Assembly: GCA_934183355.1 (NCBI GenBank)
Contig: CAKPST010000007.1
Coordinates: 1-43,717 of the forward strand
DNA from: an uncultured Prevotella sp.
GTDB lineage: Bacteria > Bacteroidota > Bacteroidia > Bacteroidales > Bacteroidaceae
Direction of reading: 5' to 3'
Length of the DNA stretch: 43,717 bases
Part shown: one piece after another, positions 16,495 to 25,530 of the stretch
Numbering within the stretch: position 1 is the first letter of the stretch
Layout of the letters: each line of letters starts with the position of its first letter
Program-made: the position numbers and the translations under genes
Notes under the pieces: model-generated
Databases searched by the model: none
Told to the model about the DNA's origin: nothing
What the model saw: only the letters and a program-made list of their open reading frames with translations

Positions 16495-17475
16495 ATGACA
16501 GAAGATTCTTTGAAACCTTACGTAATAGGTTTGGACCTTGGCGGAACTAATTCAGTATTTGGTATCGTTGATAGCCGTGGCGACATCAAGGCTACAACGT
16601 CTATCAAGACACAGGGCTATGGCGATGACGCACAGGCTTACGTTAACGCAGCATGCGAGGCTCTGCAGATTATCATCGACCAGGTAGGTGGTATTGAGAA
16701 AATTAAGGCTATGGGTATCGGTGCGCCTAACGGCAACTATTATAACGGAACTGTAGAATTCGCTCCTAACTTGGAGTGGGGACGCAATGGCGTAGTGCCT
16801 TTGGCAAAGATGTTCTCAGACAAGCTCGGCATCCCAGTTGCTCTCACTAATGACGCTAATGCAGCTGCTATCGGTGAGATGGCATATGGTGTGGCTCGTG
16901 GCATGAAGAACTTCATCGTTATCACTCTTGGTACAGGTGTAGGTTCGGGCATTGTTGTCAACGGACAGCTTGTATACGGCAGCGACGGTTTCGCTGGCGA
17001 GCTTGGCCATGTTATTGTTAAGGAGAACGGACGTATCTGCGGATGCGGTCGTCGCGGTTGCTTGGAGACTTACTGCTCGGCAACGGGTGTGGCTCGTTCA
17101 GCACGTGAGTTCCTCGCCAACAGTCAGGAGCCTTCATTGCTTCGTGAGCTCGATCCTGAAAAGATTACATCTTACGACGTGGCTGTTGCTGCAGGCAAGG
17201 GCGACAAGATTGCCAATGAAATCTTTGAGTTCACAGGCCGTCTGCTTGGTGAGTCGTGCGCCAACTTCGCTGCATTCTCTTCACCAGAGGCATTCATCTT
17301 CTTCGGCGGCTTGACAAAGGCTGGCGACCTCATCATGAATCCTATCAAGAAGGCTTACGACGAGTACGTGCTAAAGATTTATCAGGGCAAGGCTAAGTTC
17401 CTCGTTTCAGGTCTTGACGGCTCATCGGCTGCTGTGCTCGGCGCTTCGGCTGTGGGTTGGGACATCCAGGATTAA
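16495..17475 (+). CDS. ROK-family glucokinase
   Basis: A 326-residue sugar kinase, probably phosphorylating glucose with ATP in the cytoplasm. ATP-binding DLGGTNSVFG is at 14-23, the catalytic base is Asp120 in LTNDANAAAIGE, and TLGTGVGSGIVV follows. The ROK zinc site is complete: His172 and the cysteines of CGCGRRGC at 182-189. There is no N-terminal DNA-binding domain, so it is a kinase rather than a ROK repressor. Length fits bacterial ROK glucokinases; another hexose such as N-acetylglucosamine or mannose cannot be excluded. Confidence 0.9.
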   Translation: MTEDSLKPYVIGLDLGGTNSVFGIVDSRGDIKATTSIKTQGYGDDAQAYVNAACEALQIIIDQVGGIEKIKAMGIGAPNGNYYNGTVEFAPNLEWGRNGVVPLAKMFSDKLGIPVALTNDANAAAIGEMAYGVARGMKNFIVITLGTGVGSGIVVNGQLVYGSDGFAGELGHVIVKENGRICGCGRRGCLETYCSATGVARSAREFLANSQEPSLLRELDPEKITSYDVAVAAGKGDKIANEIFEFTGRLLGESCANFAAFSSPEAFIFFGGLTKAGDLIMNPIKKAYDEYVLKIYQGKAKFLVSGLDGSSAAVLGASAVGWDIQD

Positions 17476-17482
17476 TTTAATT

Positions 17483-17561
17483 AGTTGACGAGCATGTATG
17501 TTTGCTCGTCAACTATAAACGAATAAGCAACCATGACATTTATATTGTGGTTGCTTTTTTT
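17483..17561 (+). terminator. Double hairpin terminator after the ROK kinase
   Basis: A first hairpin has 12-bp arms, AGTTGACGAGCA (17483-17494) and its complement (17503-17514). A second has arms AAGCAACCA (17525-17533) and TGGTTGCTT (17548-17556) and runs straight into T7, making it a standard intrinsic terminator. The first hairpin lacks a T-tract and may protect the 3' end. Confidence 0.85.
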
Positions 17562-17613
17562 AGTGGATATTTTTAGTGATTGTTAATATATTTAATTTAA
17601 GGAAAGTTTAAGT

Positions 17614-20307
17614 ATGAAAAAACATCTGAAAAGCTTCCTCCTTGTAAGTGCGCTTACTATGGCAGGTACGACAAGTACAATGGCACAGTCGGTGCTGAGG
17701 GGAAAGGTTCTGGATGCAGAGACTGGCGAACCGCTTATCGGCGCCACTGTATCTGTTAAGGGCATCAAGACTGTGACCGACATCGACGGTGTATTCTCGG
17801 TGAAGGGTGCTAATGGTGCCAAGGATTTGACAGTGCAGTACATCGGCTACAAGCAGAAGACTGTGAAGATTGCTGGCAACGGCGAGCTGGGTGAAATCAA
17901 GATGGCAACTGACGGACAGGTGCTCAAGGACGTGGTTGTGACATCACAGATGGCTGTAGCACGCAAGACTCCGGTGGCTGTGTCGCAGGTGCCAATGTCA
18001 TTTATCGAGGAGAAGATTGGTACTCAGGAGTTCCCTGAGATTCTGAAGTCTACCCCAGGTGTACACGCCAACAAAGAGGGTGGTGGCTATGGCGACTCAG
18101 AGATTTACATGCGTGGATTTGACAACACCAACATCGCCGTGATGGTGAATGGTGTGCCTATGAACGATATGGAGAACCAGAATGTGTACTGGTCGAACTG
18201 GGCTGGTCTGACCGACGTGACACGTACTATGCAGACACAGCGTGGTCTGGGTGCTTCTAAGGTATCGGCTCCTTCAGTGGGTGGTACAATCAACATCATC
18301 ACCAAGTCGCTTGAATCTAAGCGTGGTGGCTCGTTCTACTATGGTATGGGCAACGACAACATGAACAAGATGATGTTCACCGTGTCTACCGGTCTCACCG
18401 ACAAGGGTTGGGCTATGACACTCCTCGGCTCTAAGACATGGGGCGACGGATATGCTCAGGGTACCGACTTCTCGGGTTATACCTACTTCCTCAATATCTC
18501 TAAGCGCATCAACGATGCTCATCAGCTGTCGTTCACAGCCTTCGGCGCTCCGCAGGAGCACTATCAGCGCAAGAACGGTATGAAGATAGCCGACTGGAAG
18601 ATGACTGAGCAGGTTTATGGCATCATGAACCATAAGTATAACTCTACATATGGTTTCAACAACAACGGTCAGCGTCGTACATCTGAGTACAACGTTTACC
18701 ATAAGCCGCAAGTCAGCCTCAACCACCAGTGGCAGATCAACGACAAGTCATCGCTCAGTACTGTGCTCTATATGTCTATAGGTCGTGGTTATGGCTACAG
18801 CGGTCAAGGTAACGACGATTATGGCTATAGCTATAAGGACTGGTATGGTGTCAACTATGGTGTGTTGCAGACCAAGTTCCGCAATCCTGACGGTACATTC
18901 GACTATGGAGCAATCGAGGATATCAACGCTGCTTCGGAGCATGGCTCTATGCTCGTGATGTCTAAGGCGCTGAACTATCACAACTGGTATGGACTTGTAT
19001 CTACCTACACTACAAAGCTCACCAAGGACATCGACTTCTATGGTGGTATTGACTTCCGTGCATACAAGGGTACACACCGCAACGAGATTGTCGACCTTTA
19101 TGGCGGACAGTATTTCATCGACTCTACACGTAAGACAGTGAAGGCTGCTGACAATAGCGCCGCTGCTAACCCAGAGTGGGCTTATGAGAAACTCGGTGTG
19201 GGCGACGCTGTATACCGCAACTTTGATGGTCATGTAGTGCAGGAGGGTGCCTTCTTCCAGACAGAGTATTCTAAGAATGGTTTGTCGGCATTCGTTTCTG
19301 GTTCACTTTCGAATACATCTTACTGGCGTTACGACCGCCTCTTCTATGACAAGCAGCACGCTAAGTCGGACACAAAGAGCTACCTTGGATTCACCGTTAA
19401 GGGTGGTGCCAACTACAACCTCACCGACCAGCACAACGTGTTCTTCAACGCTGGCTTCATTAGCCGTGCTCCTAAGTTCAACTACGGTGCCTTCCTCAAC
19501 CCGATGAAGAGCAACGTGACCAATCCTAATGCCAAGAACGAGAAGGTTGTTTCGTTGGAGCTTGGATATGGTTATCGTCTGAAGTGGCTCAATGTCAACC
19601 TCAACGGATATTGGACAAAGTGGCTTGACAAGACTATGACTAAGTCGGCAACTCTTGGTACATCACAGACTGAAGCATTTGTCAATATGACAGGTGTGAA
19701 TGCTCTCCATAAGGGTGTAGAACTTGAGGTTAAGGCAAATCCTCTCTATTGGCTTGAGTTGAACGGTATGTTGTCTGTTGGCGACTGGAAGTGGGATAGC
19801 AACGCTACTGGTTTGGTGTATGACTACTATGGACAGCCTCTCGCCAAGGATGGTAGCATCGCAAGTGGTGTTGGTGCTGACGACCACGTTGCTACAAGTA
19901 TCAAGCTCAAGGGTGTACGCGTAGGTGGCTCTGCACAGACAACAGCAGCCCTTGGTGCTACAGTGAAGCTTGGCAAGCAGATTCGTCTTGGTGCCGACTG
20001 GACCTACTATGGTCGCAACTATGCTTACTACTCACTCAGTGGTAGCAACCTCAGCCTCGGCAAGACCACTACTGTGGTAGACCCATGGAAGATTCCTGCT
20101 GCAAGCCAGGTGGACGTGAACGCCTCTTACAAGTTCAAGATTGCTGGTCTTAACTCTACCATCTCTGCCAATGTCAACAACCTCTTCGACTATCAGTACA
20201 TAGGCAAGGCATGGAACCCGCAGTCGGGTGTTGCTAATGAGGAGACCATCTATGGCTACTACTCGTTTGGTCGCACATTCAGCACACGTCTGAAGATTAA
20301 CTTCTAA
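17614..20307 (+). CDS. TonB-dependent outer-membrane receptor
   Basis: An 897-residue outer-membrane transporter. Residues 1-25 are a signal peptide ending near TMAQ. A CarboxypepD-regulatory-like domain follows at about 26-95 (VLRGKVLDAETGEPLIGATVSVKG). The plug domain spans about 110-230 (VVVTSQMAV, EIYMRGFDNTNIAVMVNGVPMND, GGTINIITK). The rest is beta-barrel ending in the C-terminal aromatic residue (STRLKINF) needed for barrel assembly. The length is short for a SusC (about 1000 or more) and the SusC N-terminal features are not obvious, so a general TonB receptor is the safer call. It is cotranscribed with the lipoprotein 35 bp downstream; cargo unknown. Confidence 0.93.
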   Translation: MKKHLKSFLLVSALTMAGTTSTMAQSVLRGKVLDAETGEPLIGATVSVKGIKTVTDIDGVFSVKGANGAKDLTVQYIGYKQKTVKIAGNGELGEIKMATDGQVLKDVVVTSQMAVARKTPVAVSQVPMSFIEEKIGTQEFPEILKSTPGVHANKEGGGYGDSEIYMRGFDNTNIAVMVNGVPMNDMENQNVYWSNWAGLTDVTRTMQTQRGLGASKVSAPSVGGTINIITKSLESKRGGSFYYGMGNDNMNKMMFTVSTGLTDKGWAMTLLGSKTWGDGYAQGTDFSGYTYFLNISKRINDAHQLSFTAFGAPQEHYQRKNGMKIADWKMTEQVYGIMNHKYNSTYGFNNNGQRRTSEYNVYHKPQVSLNHQWQINDKSSLSTVLYMSIGRGYGYSGQGNDDYGYSYKDWYGVNYGVLQTKFRNPDGTFDYGAIEDINAASEHGSMLVMSKALNYHNWYGLVSTYTTKLTKDIDFYGGIDFRAYKGTHRNEIVDLYGGQYFIDSTRKTVKAADNSAAANPEWAYEKLGVGDAVYRNFDGHVVQEGAFFQTEYSKNGLSAFVSGSLSNTSYWRYDRLFYDKQHAKSDTKSYLGFTVKGGANYNLTDQHNVFFNAGFISRAPKFNYGAFLNPMKSNVTNPNAKNEKVVSLELGYGYRLKWLNVNLNGYWTKWLDKTMTKSATLGTSQTEAFVNMTGVNALHKGVELEVKANPLYWLELNGMLSVGDWKWDSNATGLVYDYYGQPLAKDGSIASGVGADDHVATSIKLKGVRVGGSAQTTAALGATVKLGKQIRLGADWTYYGRNYAYYSLSGSNLSLGKTTTVVDPWKIPAASQVDVNASYKFKIAGLNSTISANVNNLFDYQYIGKAWNPQSGVANEETIYGYYSFGRTFSTRLKINF

Positions 20308-20342
20308 TTTCACACTCTTACACATTATATAATATATAAGAC

Positions 20343-22400
20343 ATGAAAAAGATATATTTATTGTCGGCTGTTGCCGCACTTGGTATGGCTTCGTGCAGCG
20401 ACTATGATGACCAGTTCAATCTTGGCAATCAGATAGCCGATGTAAAGAAAAATACTCCTATCGTGTTGACAGATGCCGACTATGCCACTATAGCAGGACT
20501 CGCTGCCAACAAGGAGCTTGCCGCCAAACTCGACGCTGAGGCTGGAAATACAGCCTACACTGAAGCTTTGGCAAAGTTGGGCTCAAACAAGTACTTCGGC
20601 AATCTTATCACTGCCGACCAGTTCTTGCCGGCTTTTATATATAATAAGTATAAGGAGGCTGACCTTGGCTCAACATTCAAGGTTACATACAACGAGTTTG
20701 TAGGAAAGTCGGAGTTCCTTGTTGACTTCGACCAGCTCAAGGGTGAGTATACTCTCAGCGATCAGGACTATAGCAACGCATGGGAAAATGCTTCATCGGC
20801 TACTTATCTCACACCGAAGACTGTCAACAAGATTCCTAATCTCATCAAGGAAGCTAAGGCTGACGCTGTAGAGGGCGACATTTATGTAGTCAACTATGCT
20901 TATTCGGACTTTGAGCCGGCAGGTGGAGGCGAAGCTCCAGCTGAAACCTACGACAAGATTGCTGATGTGCAGGCTAACACCGATGGTGGCGAATACTCTG
21001 TGAAGGGTATTGTTTGCGCTACATACAAGACAGGTTTCTTGCTTAAAGACAACACTGGCTATATCCTTATCTATAAGGCAAGTGATGTCAAGGTGGGCGA
21101 CGAGGTAGCTGTAGCAGGTACTACATCGCTATATGGTGGTTTGATGCAGTTCCCAGCCAAGAACACAGAGTTGGATGTCAAGGTTGTTACTCCTGGCAAG
21201 GAGCCTAACTTCAAGAATCCAAAAGCTAAGAGCTTGGTAGGTGCCGACTTCGATGCTTACTCTGCAAATCCGTATATTGCATATGTGACATACAAGGGCA
21301 ACCTCTCTATCACAACCAACTCAAAGGGCAACAAGTACTACAATGTAACTGTTGAGGGTACAGAGAAGCAGGGCAGTCTTGCCAATGTGCCTGACGGATT
21401 GGTGGACGAGAGCCTTGACGGAAAGGACATCGTAGTATACGGATACTCAATCGGTGCTACTGGCACTGAAGGCAAGTATCTCAACACAATGGTGGTAAGC
21501 GTATCTGAGGCTTCTGCAGCCAAGTCAAGCGCCAAGGTTGTGACACGTGCAGCCAATGGTGGTGCCAATAAGTCGGCTATCTATCGTTTCGACGGCACTA
21601 CATGGAAGCTCTATTCGTCAAAGGAAGCTAAGGTGATTGCAGCTCAGCCTTCATGGTATGATCTCATCGGCAGCAACACAATAGCCAAGCATGCTACATA
21701 TATGCCTACACTCCTTCAGCGCGAATATCCGTTTGCTGAGGATGGACAGAAGGTGGCTGTAGTTTACCGTAAGTCGGCAACAGCAATGGCTATTGTTGAA
21801 TATACTTACAGTGCTGCTACAGGATGGGCTGAGTCGAAGGAATACAAGGAGGAGACAACTGTATTTGCTAAGATAGAGAATGGCTATGAGGCACAGATAA
21901 GCAATTATCTCAGCAGCACACTCTGTGGTGAGACAGGTGGTTTTGTTCCGTTCAATATCAACATCGCATCGCTCAACTTTGTTTGGCAGAATACAGCTCA
22001 GTATGGTTGGAAGGCTTCTGCTTTCGCCAACAAGGTGAACTATGCTTCTGAGAGCTGGCTTGTTTCTTCTGCTATCAACATGAAGAAGGGCAAGAATCCT
22101 CAGATGGTATTCGAAGAGGCAATGAACTTCCTTGGAGAAAACAACATCAACGACTTCCTCTCAGTGAAGGTTTCTACCAACTTTGATGGCAGTGACGTTA
22201 CAACAGCACAGTGGGAGACTCTCGACATCACTGGTCGCACTGATGGACAGTCGTGGACATTCTACACCATAAACCCTGTGTCTCTCGCTAAGTATGTAGG
22301 CAATACTATCCACATCGCATTTGTATACAAGAGTACTGATGTTGTGGCTCCTACTTACGAGATAAAGAACATTGTGGTGAAGGAAGCAGAGGAAGAATAA
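20343..22400 (+). CDS. Surface lipoprotein with choice-of-anchor J-like C-terminus
   Basis: A 685-residue exported lipoprotein. The signal peptide ends in GMASC with the lipidated residue at Cys18. A middle section of roughly 200-310 (YDKIADVQ...YSVKGIVCATYKTGFLLKDNTGYILIYK...VKVGDEVAVAGT) looks like an OB-fold-type domain seen in Bacteroidetes surface proteins (DUF5689-like). The last 150 residues (INMKKGKNPQMVFEEAMNF...WTFYTINPVSLAKYVG...IAFVYKST) resemble choice-of-anchor J beta-sandwich domains. It is not a SusD protein. Its place next to the TonB receptor suggests it captures the same cargo on the cell surface. Domain names are by recall, the export signal by sight. Confidence 0.85.
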   Translation: MKKIYLLSAVAALGMASCSDYDDQFNLGNQIADVKKNTPIVLTDADYATIAGLAANKELAAKLDAEAGNTAYTEALAKLGSNKYFGNLITADQFLPAFIYNKYKEADLGSTFKVTYNEFVGKSEFLVDFDQLKGEYTLSDQDYSNAWENASSATYLTPKTVNKIPNLIKEAKADAVEGDIYVVNYAYSDFEPAGGGEAPAETYDKIADVQANTDGGEYSVKGIVCATYKTGFLLKDNTGYILIYKASDVKVGDEVAVAGTTSLYGGLMQFPAKNTELDVKVVTPGKEPNFKNPKAKSLVGADFDAYSANPYIAYVTYKGNLSITTNSKGNKYYNVTVEGTEKQGSLANVPDGLVDESLDGKDIVVYGYSIGATGTEGKYLNTMVVSVSEASAAKSSAKVVTRAANGGANKSAIYRFDGTTWKLYSSKEAKVIAAQPSWYDLIGSNTIAKHATYMPTLLQREYPFAEDGQKVAVVYRKSATAMAIVEYTYSAATGWAESKEYKEETTVFAKIENGYEAQISNYLSSTLCGETGGFVPFNINIASLNFVWQNTAQYGWKASAFANKVNYASESWLVSSAINMKKGKNPQMVFEEAMNFLGENNINDFLSVKVSTNFDGSDVTTAQWETLDITGRTDGQSWTFYTINPVSLAKYVGNTIHIAFVYKSTDVVAPTYEIKNIVVKEAEEE

Positions 22401-22448
22401 GAACGTTCAATTAAACGTTTCAATTAACGAAACAATTAACGTATAAAT

Positions 22449-22494
22449 AACGGGCATTAACGACAAAACATTTAGTCGTTAATGCCCGTTTTTT
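22449..22494. terminator. Terminator between lipoprotein gene and pyrD
   Basis: Perfect 16-bp arms, AACGGGCATTAACGAC (22449-22464) and its complement (22475-22490), with a 10-base loop and a T6 run at 22489-22494. It ends the TonB receptor/lipoprotein transcript and may also serve the convergent pyr genes. Confidence 0.92.
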
Positions 22495-22535
22495 ATTGTT
22501 CGTTTATTTTCTGGAGATTATCTTGTTGATAACTA

Positions 22536-23447
22536 TTAATCGTTCAACGCTCCAATAATCTCGCTCACTGATGAGCATCCATGACGCTCAAGCCAGTCGT
22601 TGATGCCGTCGCGCACCTTGATAGTGACAGTAGGGTCGAGGAAGTTGGCAGTGCCAATCTCTATCGCTGTAGCACCAGCCATAAGGAATTCGATGGCATC
22701 CTCTGCGGTGCAGATACCTCCCAATCCCACAACAGGAATCTTCACAGCCTTAGCTACCTGCCACACCATGCGCAGAGCCACCGGCTTGACAGCAGGACCG
22801 CTGAGTCCGCCAGTCGAGATGCTCAGCATAGGGCGACGCTTCTCGATGTCTATCGCCATACCCATAAGAGTATTGATGAGCGACACACTGTCGGCTCCCT
22901 CTGCTTCCACAGCCTTAGCAATTTCGGTCACGTCAGTAACGTTTGGTGACAGTTTCACGATGAGAGTTTTGTTGTAGCGCTGGCGTACGGCACGCACTAC
23001 GCTTGCAGCTCCAGTAGCAGTTACGCCAAATGCCATGCCGCCCTGTTTCACGTTAGGGCAAGAGATGTTCAGCTCGATAGCAGGAATGTTGTCAAGTTCG
23101 TTGATGCGTGCGGCACACTCAGCATAGTCTTCTGGCGACGAACCACTCACATTGACAATCATATTAGTGTCAATGTCCTTAATCTGCGGATAGATGTTCT
23201 TGCAGAAATAGTCGACACCCTTGTTCTGTAGACCAACACAGTTGAGCATACCCTGAGCCGTCTCAGCCATACGTGGATAGTCGTTGCCCTCGCGTGGATT
23301 GAGCGTAGTGCCCTTGACGATGATGCCACCAATGCCATCCAGTGGCACGAAGTCGGCAAACTCCAGACCATATCCAAATGTTCCCGATGCGGTCATCACG
23401 GGATTCTTAAGTTTCAGACCGCCTATTTTTACACTTAAATCTGCCAT
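22536..23447 (-). CDS. pyrD: Dihydroorotate dehydrogenase B, catalytic subunit
   Basis: A 303-residue FMN-binding TIM barrel that oxidises dihydroorotate to orotate in pyrimidine synthesis. I use the ATG at 23447 ([10 protein letters not shown]); an open frame reaches 23492, but the extra residues are out of character and overlap pyrK heavily. [13 protein letters not shown] and [11 protein letters not shown] are FMN/substrate blocks. The catalytic base is Cys130 in [14 protein letters not shown], a cysteine as in class 1B, meaning electrons go through PyrK to NAD+. The start overlaps the pyrK end by 13 bases, giving a coupled pair. Confidence 0.95.
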   Translation of the reverse strand: MADLSVKIGGLKLKNPVMTASGTFGYGLEFADFVPLDGIGGIIVKGTTLNPREGNDYPRMAETAQGMLNCVGLQNKGVDYFCKNIYPQIKDIDTNMIVNVSGSSPEDYAECAARINELDNIPAIELNISCPNVKQGGMAFGVTATGAASVVRAVRQRYNKTLIVKLSPNVTDVTEIAKAVEAEGADSVSLINTLMGMAIDIEKRRPMLSISTGGLSGPAVKPVALRMVWQVAKAVKIPVVGLGGICTAEDAIEFLMAGATAIEIGTANFLDPTVTIKVRDGINDWLERHGCSSVSEIIGALND

Positions 23448-24211
23448 GACAATTTCTTTATGTTCATTACTGGACCTTCCTTGCACACACACTTGTTGCC
23501 CTCAACCGTCTTCTCAACGCAGCACAGGCAAGCACCCACACCACATGCCATCTTATTCTCAAGCGACACCTCACATTCGATATTGTTCTTGTAGGCATAA
23601 CGTGCCACAGCCATCATCATTGGCTTAGGACCGCATGTCGAAATGAGGTCGAAGTTTTCTTGCGACAGAACAGAGTGGTTGGTGACAAATCCCTTCTCGC
23701 CTTCTGAGCCATCCTCGGTGGTGATGAGCACACGTCCCACTTCTTCAAACAGACTCTTCTCAAGCACGTCCTTGGCAGTGCGTGCGCCGAGCAGGAATGT
23801 AGGCTCGCAGCCCATAGCCTTAATCTTCTTGCCAAAGTAGAGTAACGGAGCCACACCTACGCCACCACCTACGAGCAACACCTTCTGCGAAGCATCAGTA
23901 GGCATAGTGAACGAGTTGCCCAATGGCAGCATGCAGTTGAGTTTGTCGCCCTGCTTGAGTTGCTGAAGACGCTTGGTGCCTTCGCCAACAGCAGCAACGA
24001 GGAGCCATAACTCGTTCTTGTCATAATCAACATTGTTGATGGAAATAGGACGACGGAGGAATGTCGACGGCGAATTGTCTACACGTATCTCCACAAACTG
24101 TCCTGGAAGCATCTCGGGCAGCGGTTTGTCGTCGGTAAGCTTTATGAGCACATGCTTGTCGCTCAAAGCTTCTACGGAGTTGACCGTAAGGTCAAGTACG
24201 AATTTTTTCAT
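23435..24211 (-). CDS. pyrK: Dihydroorotate dehydrogenase B, electron-transfer subunit
   Basis: A 258-residue flavoprotein of the ferredoxin-reductase superfamily carrying FAD and a [2Fe-2S] cluster; it passes electrons from PyrD to NAD+. The FAD site is [12 protein letters not shown], the nucleotide-binding loop [14 protein letters not shown], and the cluster ligands are Cys223, Cys228, Cys231 and Cys243 in CGVGACLCC...C near the C-terminus. It is the upstream gene of the pair, so the holoenzyme subunits are made from one transcript. Confidence 0.95.
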   Translation of the reverse strand: MKKFVLDLTVNSVEALSDKHVLIKLTDDKPLPEMLPGQFVEIRVDNSPSTFLRRPISINNVDYDKNELWLLVAAVGEGTKRLQQLKQGDKLNCMLPLGNSFTMPTDASQKVLLVGGGVGVAPLLYFGKKIKAMGCEPTFLLGARTAKDVLEKSLFEEVGRVLITTEDGSEGEKGFVTNHSVLSQENFDLISTCGPKPMMMAVARYAYKNNIECEVSLENKMACGVGACLCCVEKTVEGNKCVCKEGPVMNIKKLSWQI

Positions 24212-24249
24212 TTATATAGTTTTTGTTATAAGCGGTAATATTAGCTTAA

Positions 24250-24287
24250 GGCTTCATAAAAGCCAAAAGACACTATGGTCTGTCTTT
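24250..24287 (-). promoter_or_regulatory. Two adjacent hairpins in the pyrK leader
   Basis: In the 211-bp gap between pyrK and the divergent aguA, on the - strand, AAAGACA...TGTCTTT (24266-24287) is followed at once by GGCTT...AAGCC (24250-24264). There is no T-tract, so these are not a terminator. They may fold the pyrK 5' leader; a regulatory role is unproven. Confidence 0.4.
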
Positions 24288-24355
24288 CGGACTACAAAAA
24301 TACTGCTTTTTGTTGAGATAAGCCCTAAATGGTACTGCAAAGTTGCTTATTTTTG

Positions 24356-24385
24356 TTTGCACTAATAAAAAATGTTGTAATTTTG
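24356..24385 (+). promoter_or_regulatory. Promoter of the aguA-fucosidase cluster
   Basis: TTTG at 24356-24359 is followed after 18 bases by TAATTTTG at 24378-24385, near the Bacteroidetes consensus, 37 bp before the aguA start codon. No terminator was seen until past the second fucosidase, so it may drive all five genes. Confidence 0.72.
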
Positions 24386-24422
24386 CATACTATAAAACCG
24401 AATTAAACAGAACAAATTATTT

Positions 24423-25475
24423 ATGACAACCGACAAATACATTCTTCCTGCTGAGTGGCATCGCCAGGCATGTGTGCAACTGACATGGCCCCACGAGGAC
24501 ACCGATTGGAGTCCTTATCTCGACGAAATCACCGAGACCTTCGTACAGATAGCCAAGGCAGTAGCCCAATACGAGCCGCTTGTTGTCGCTGCCAAATATC
24601 CAGAGCGTGTGCGTGAGCAACTTGAGGACAGCCTGACTGACGAGGAAATGAGCCGTGTTAGCATTCACGAGTGCGACAACAACGACACATGGGCACGCGA
24701 CCATGCCTTCATAACGCTTGTTCCCACTGAAGAAGCTTCGGCTCCATGCCGATTGCTCGACTTCCGATTCAACGGATGGGGCGAGAAGTTTGCCGCTGAC
24801 AAGGATAATCTCATCAACCGCACACTATATAATAAAGGTGTATTCAAAGGTGAGCATGTCGATTGCGACGACTTTGTGCTTGAAGGAGGATCTATAGAAA
24901 GCGATGGTAGAGGCACTATTCTCACTACAAGCGTGTGCTTGATGGCTCCTCATCGCAATCAGCCTATGTCGCAGGCAGAAGTGGAGAAAGTGTTAAAGGA
25001 ACGTCTCTGCGCTCGCAAGATAGTATGGTTTGACCACGGACAGCTTATCGGCGACGATACAGATGGTCACATAGACACAATAGTGCGCGTATGTCCCGAC
25101 AACACTCTGCTCTATGTGGGTTGCGACGACGAGACCGACCCGCAGTATGCCGACCTCAAGGCTCTTGAAGAGCAGCTGAAGACAGCCACTGATGCTGACG
25201 GCAATCCATATCGATTGTTGAAACTTCCAATGCCTGACGCACTCTACGACGACGGCGACCGACTGCCAGCTACATATGCCAACTTCCTGATTATAAACGG
25301 AGCTGTGATAGTTCCTACATACAATCAGGAGGCAAACGACGCCCGTGCTCTTGAACTTGTGGCAGAGGCGTTCCCTGGCTACGACATCATAGGTATTGAC
25401 TCGCAGACCATCGTGCGTCAGCATGGTTCGATACATTGCCTAACAATGCAATATCCTGAGGAGTGCCGACGATAG
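24423..25475 (+). CDS. aguA: Agmatine deiminase
   Basis: A 350-residue guanidino-group-modifying enzyme converting agmatine to N-carbamoylputrescine plus ammonia. Substrate-binding and catalytic blocks are visible: CVQLTWPHEDTDW at the start, ARDHAF, FNGWGEKF, VLEGGSIESDGRGTILTT, the catalytic His in GHIDTIVR and the nucleophile Cys339 in GSIHCLTMQYP. It supplies the substrate of AguB, whose gene lies two genes downstream. Cytoplasmic. Confidence 0.95.
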   Translation: MTTDKYILPAEWHRQACVQLTWPHEDTDWSPYLDEITETFVQIAKAVAQYEPLVVAAKYPERVREQLEDSLTDEEMSRVSIHECDNNDTWARDHAFITLVPTEEASAPCRLLDFRFNGWGEKFAADKDNLINRTLYNKGVFKGEHVDCDDFVLEGGSIESDGRGTILTTSVCLMAPHRNQPMSQAEVEKVLKERLCARKIVWFDHGQLIGDDTDGHIDTIVRVCPDNTLLYVGCDDETDPQYADLKALEEQLKTATDADGNPYRLLKLPMPDALYDDGDRLPATYANFLIINGAVIVPTYNQEANDARALELVAEAFPGYDIIGIDSQTIVRQHGSIHCLTMQYPEECRR

Positions 25476-25530
25476 TCGGAGTGGCAAACTACAACATATA
25501 AGCTACAGATAAATAAACCTAAAACAAAAA

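Noticed and set aside
22401..22448. AACGTT/AATTAACG repeats after the lipoprotein gene as a separate element
   Set aside because: They are short AT-rich words directly before a strong terminator; nothing supports a distinct feature.
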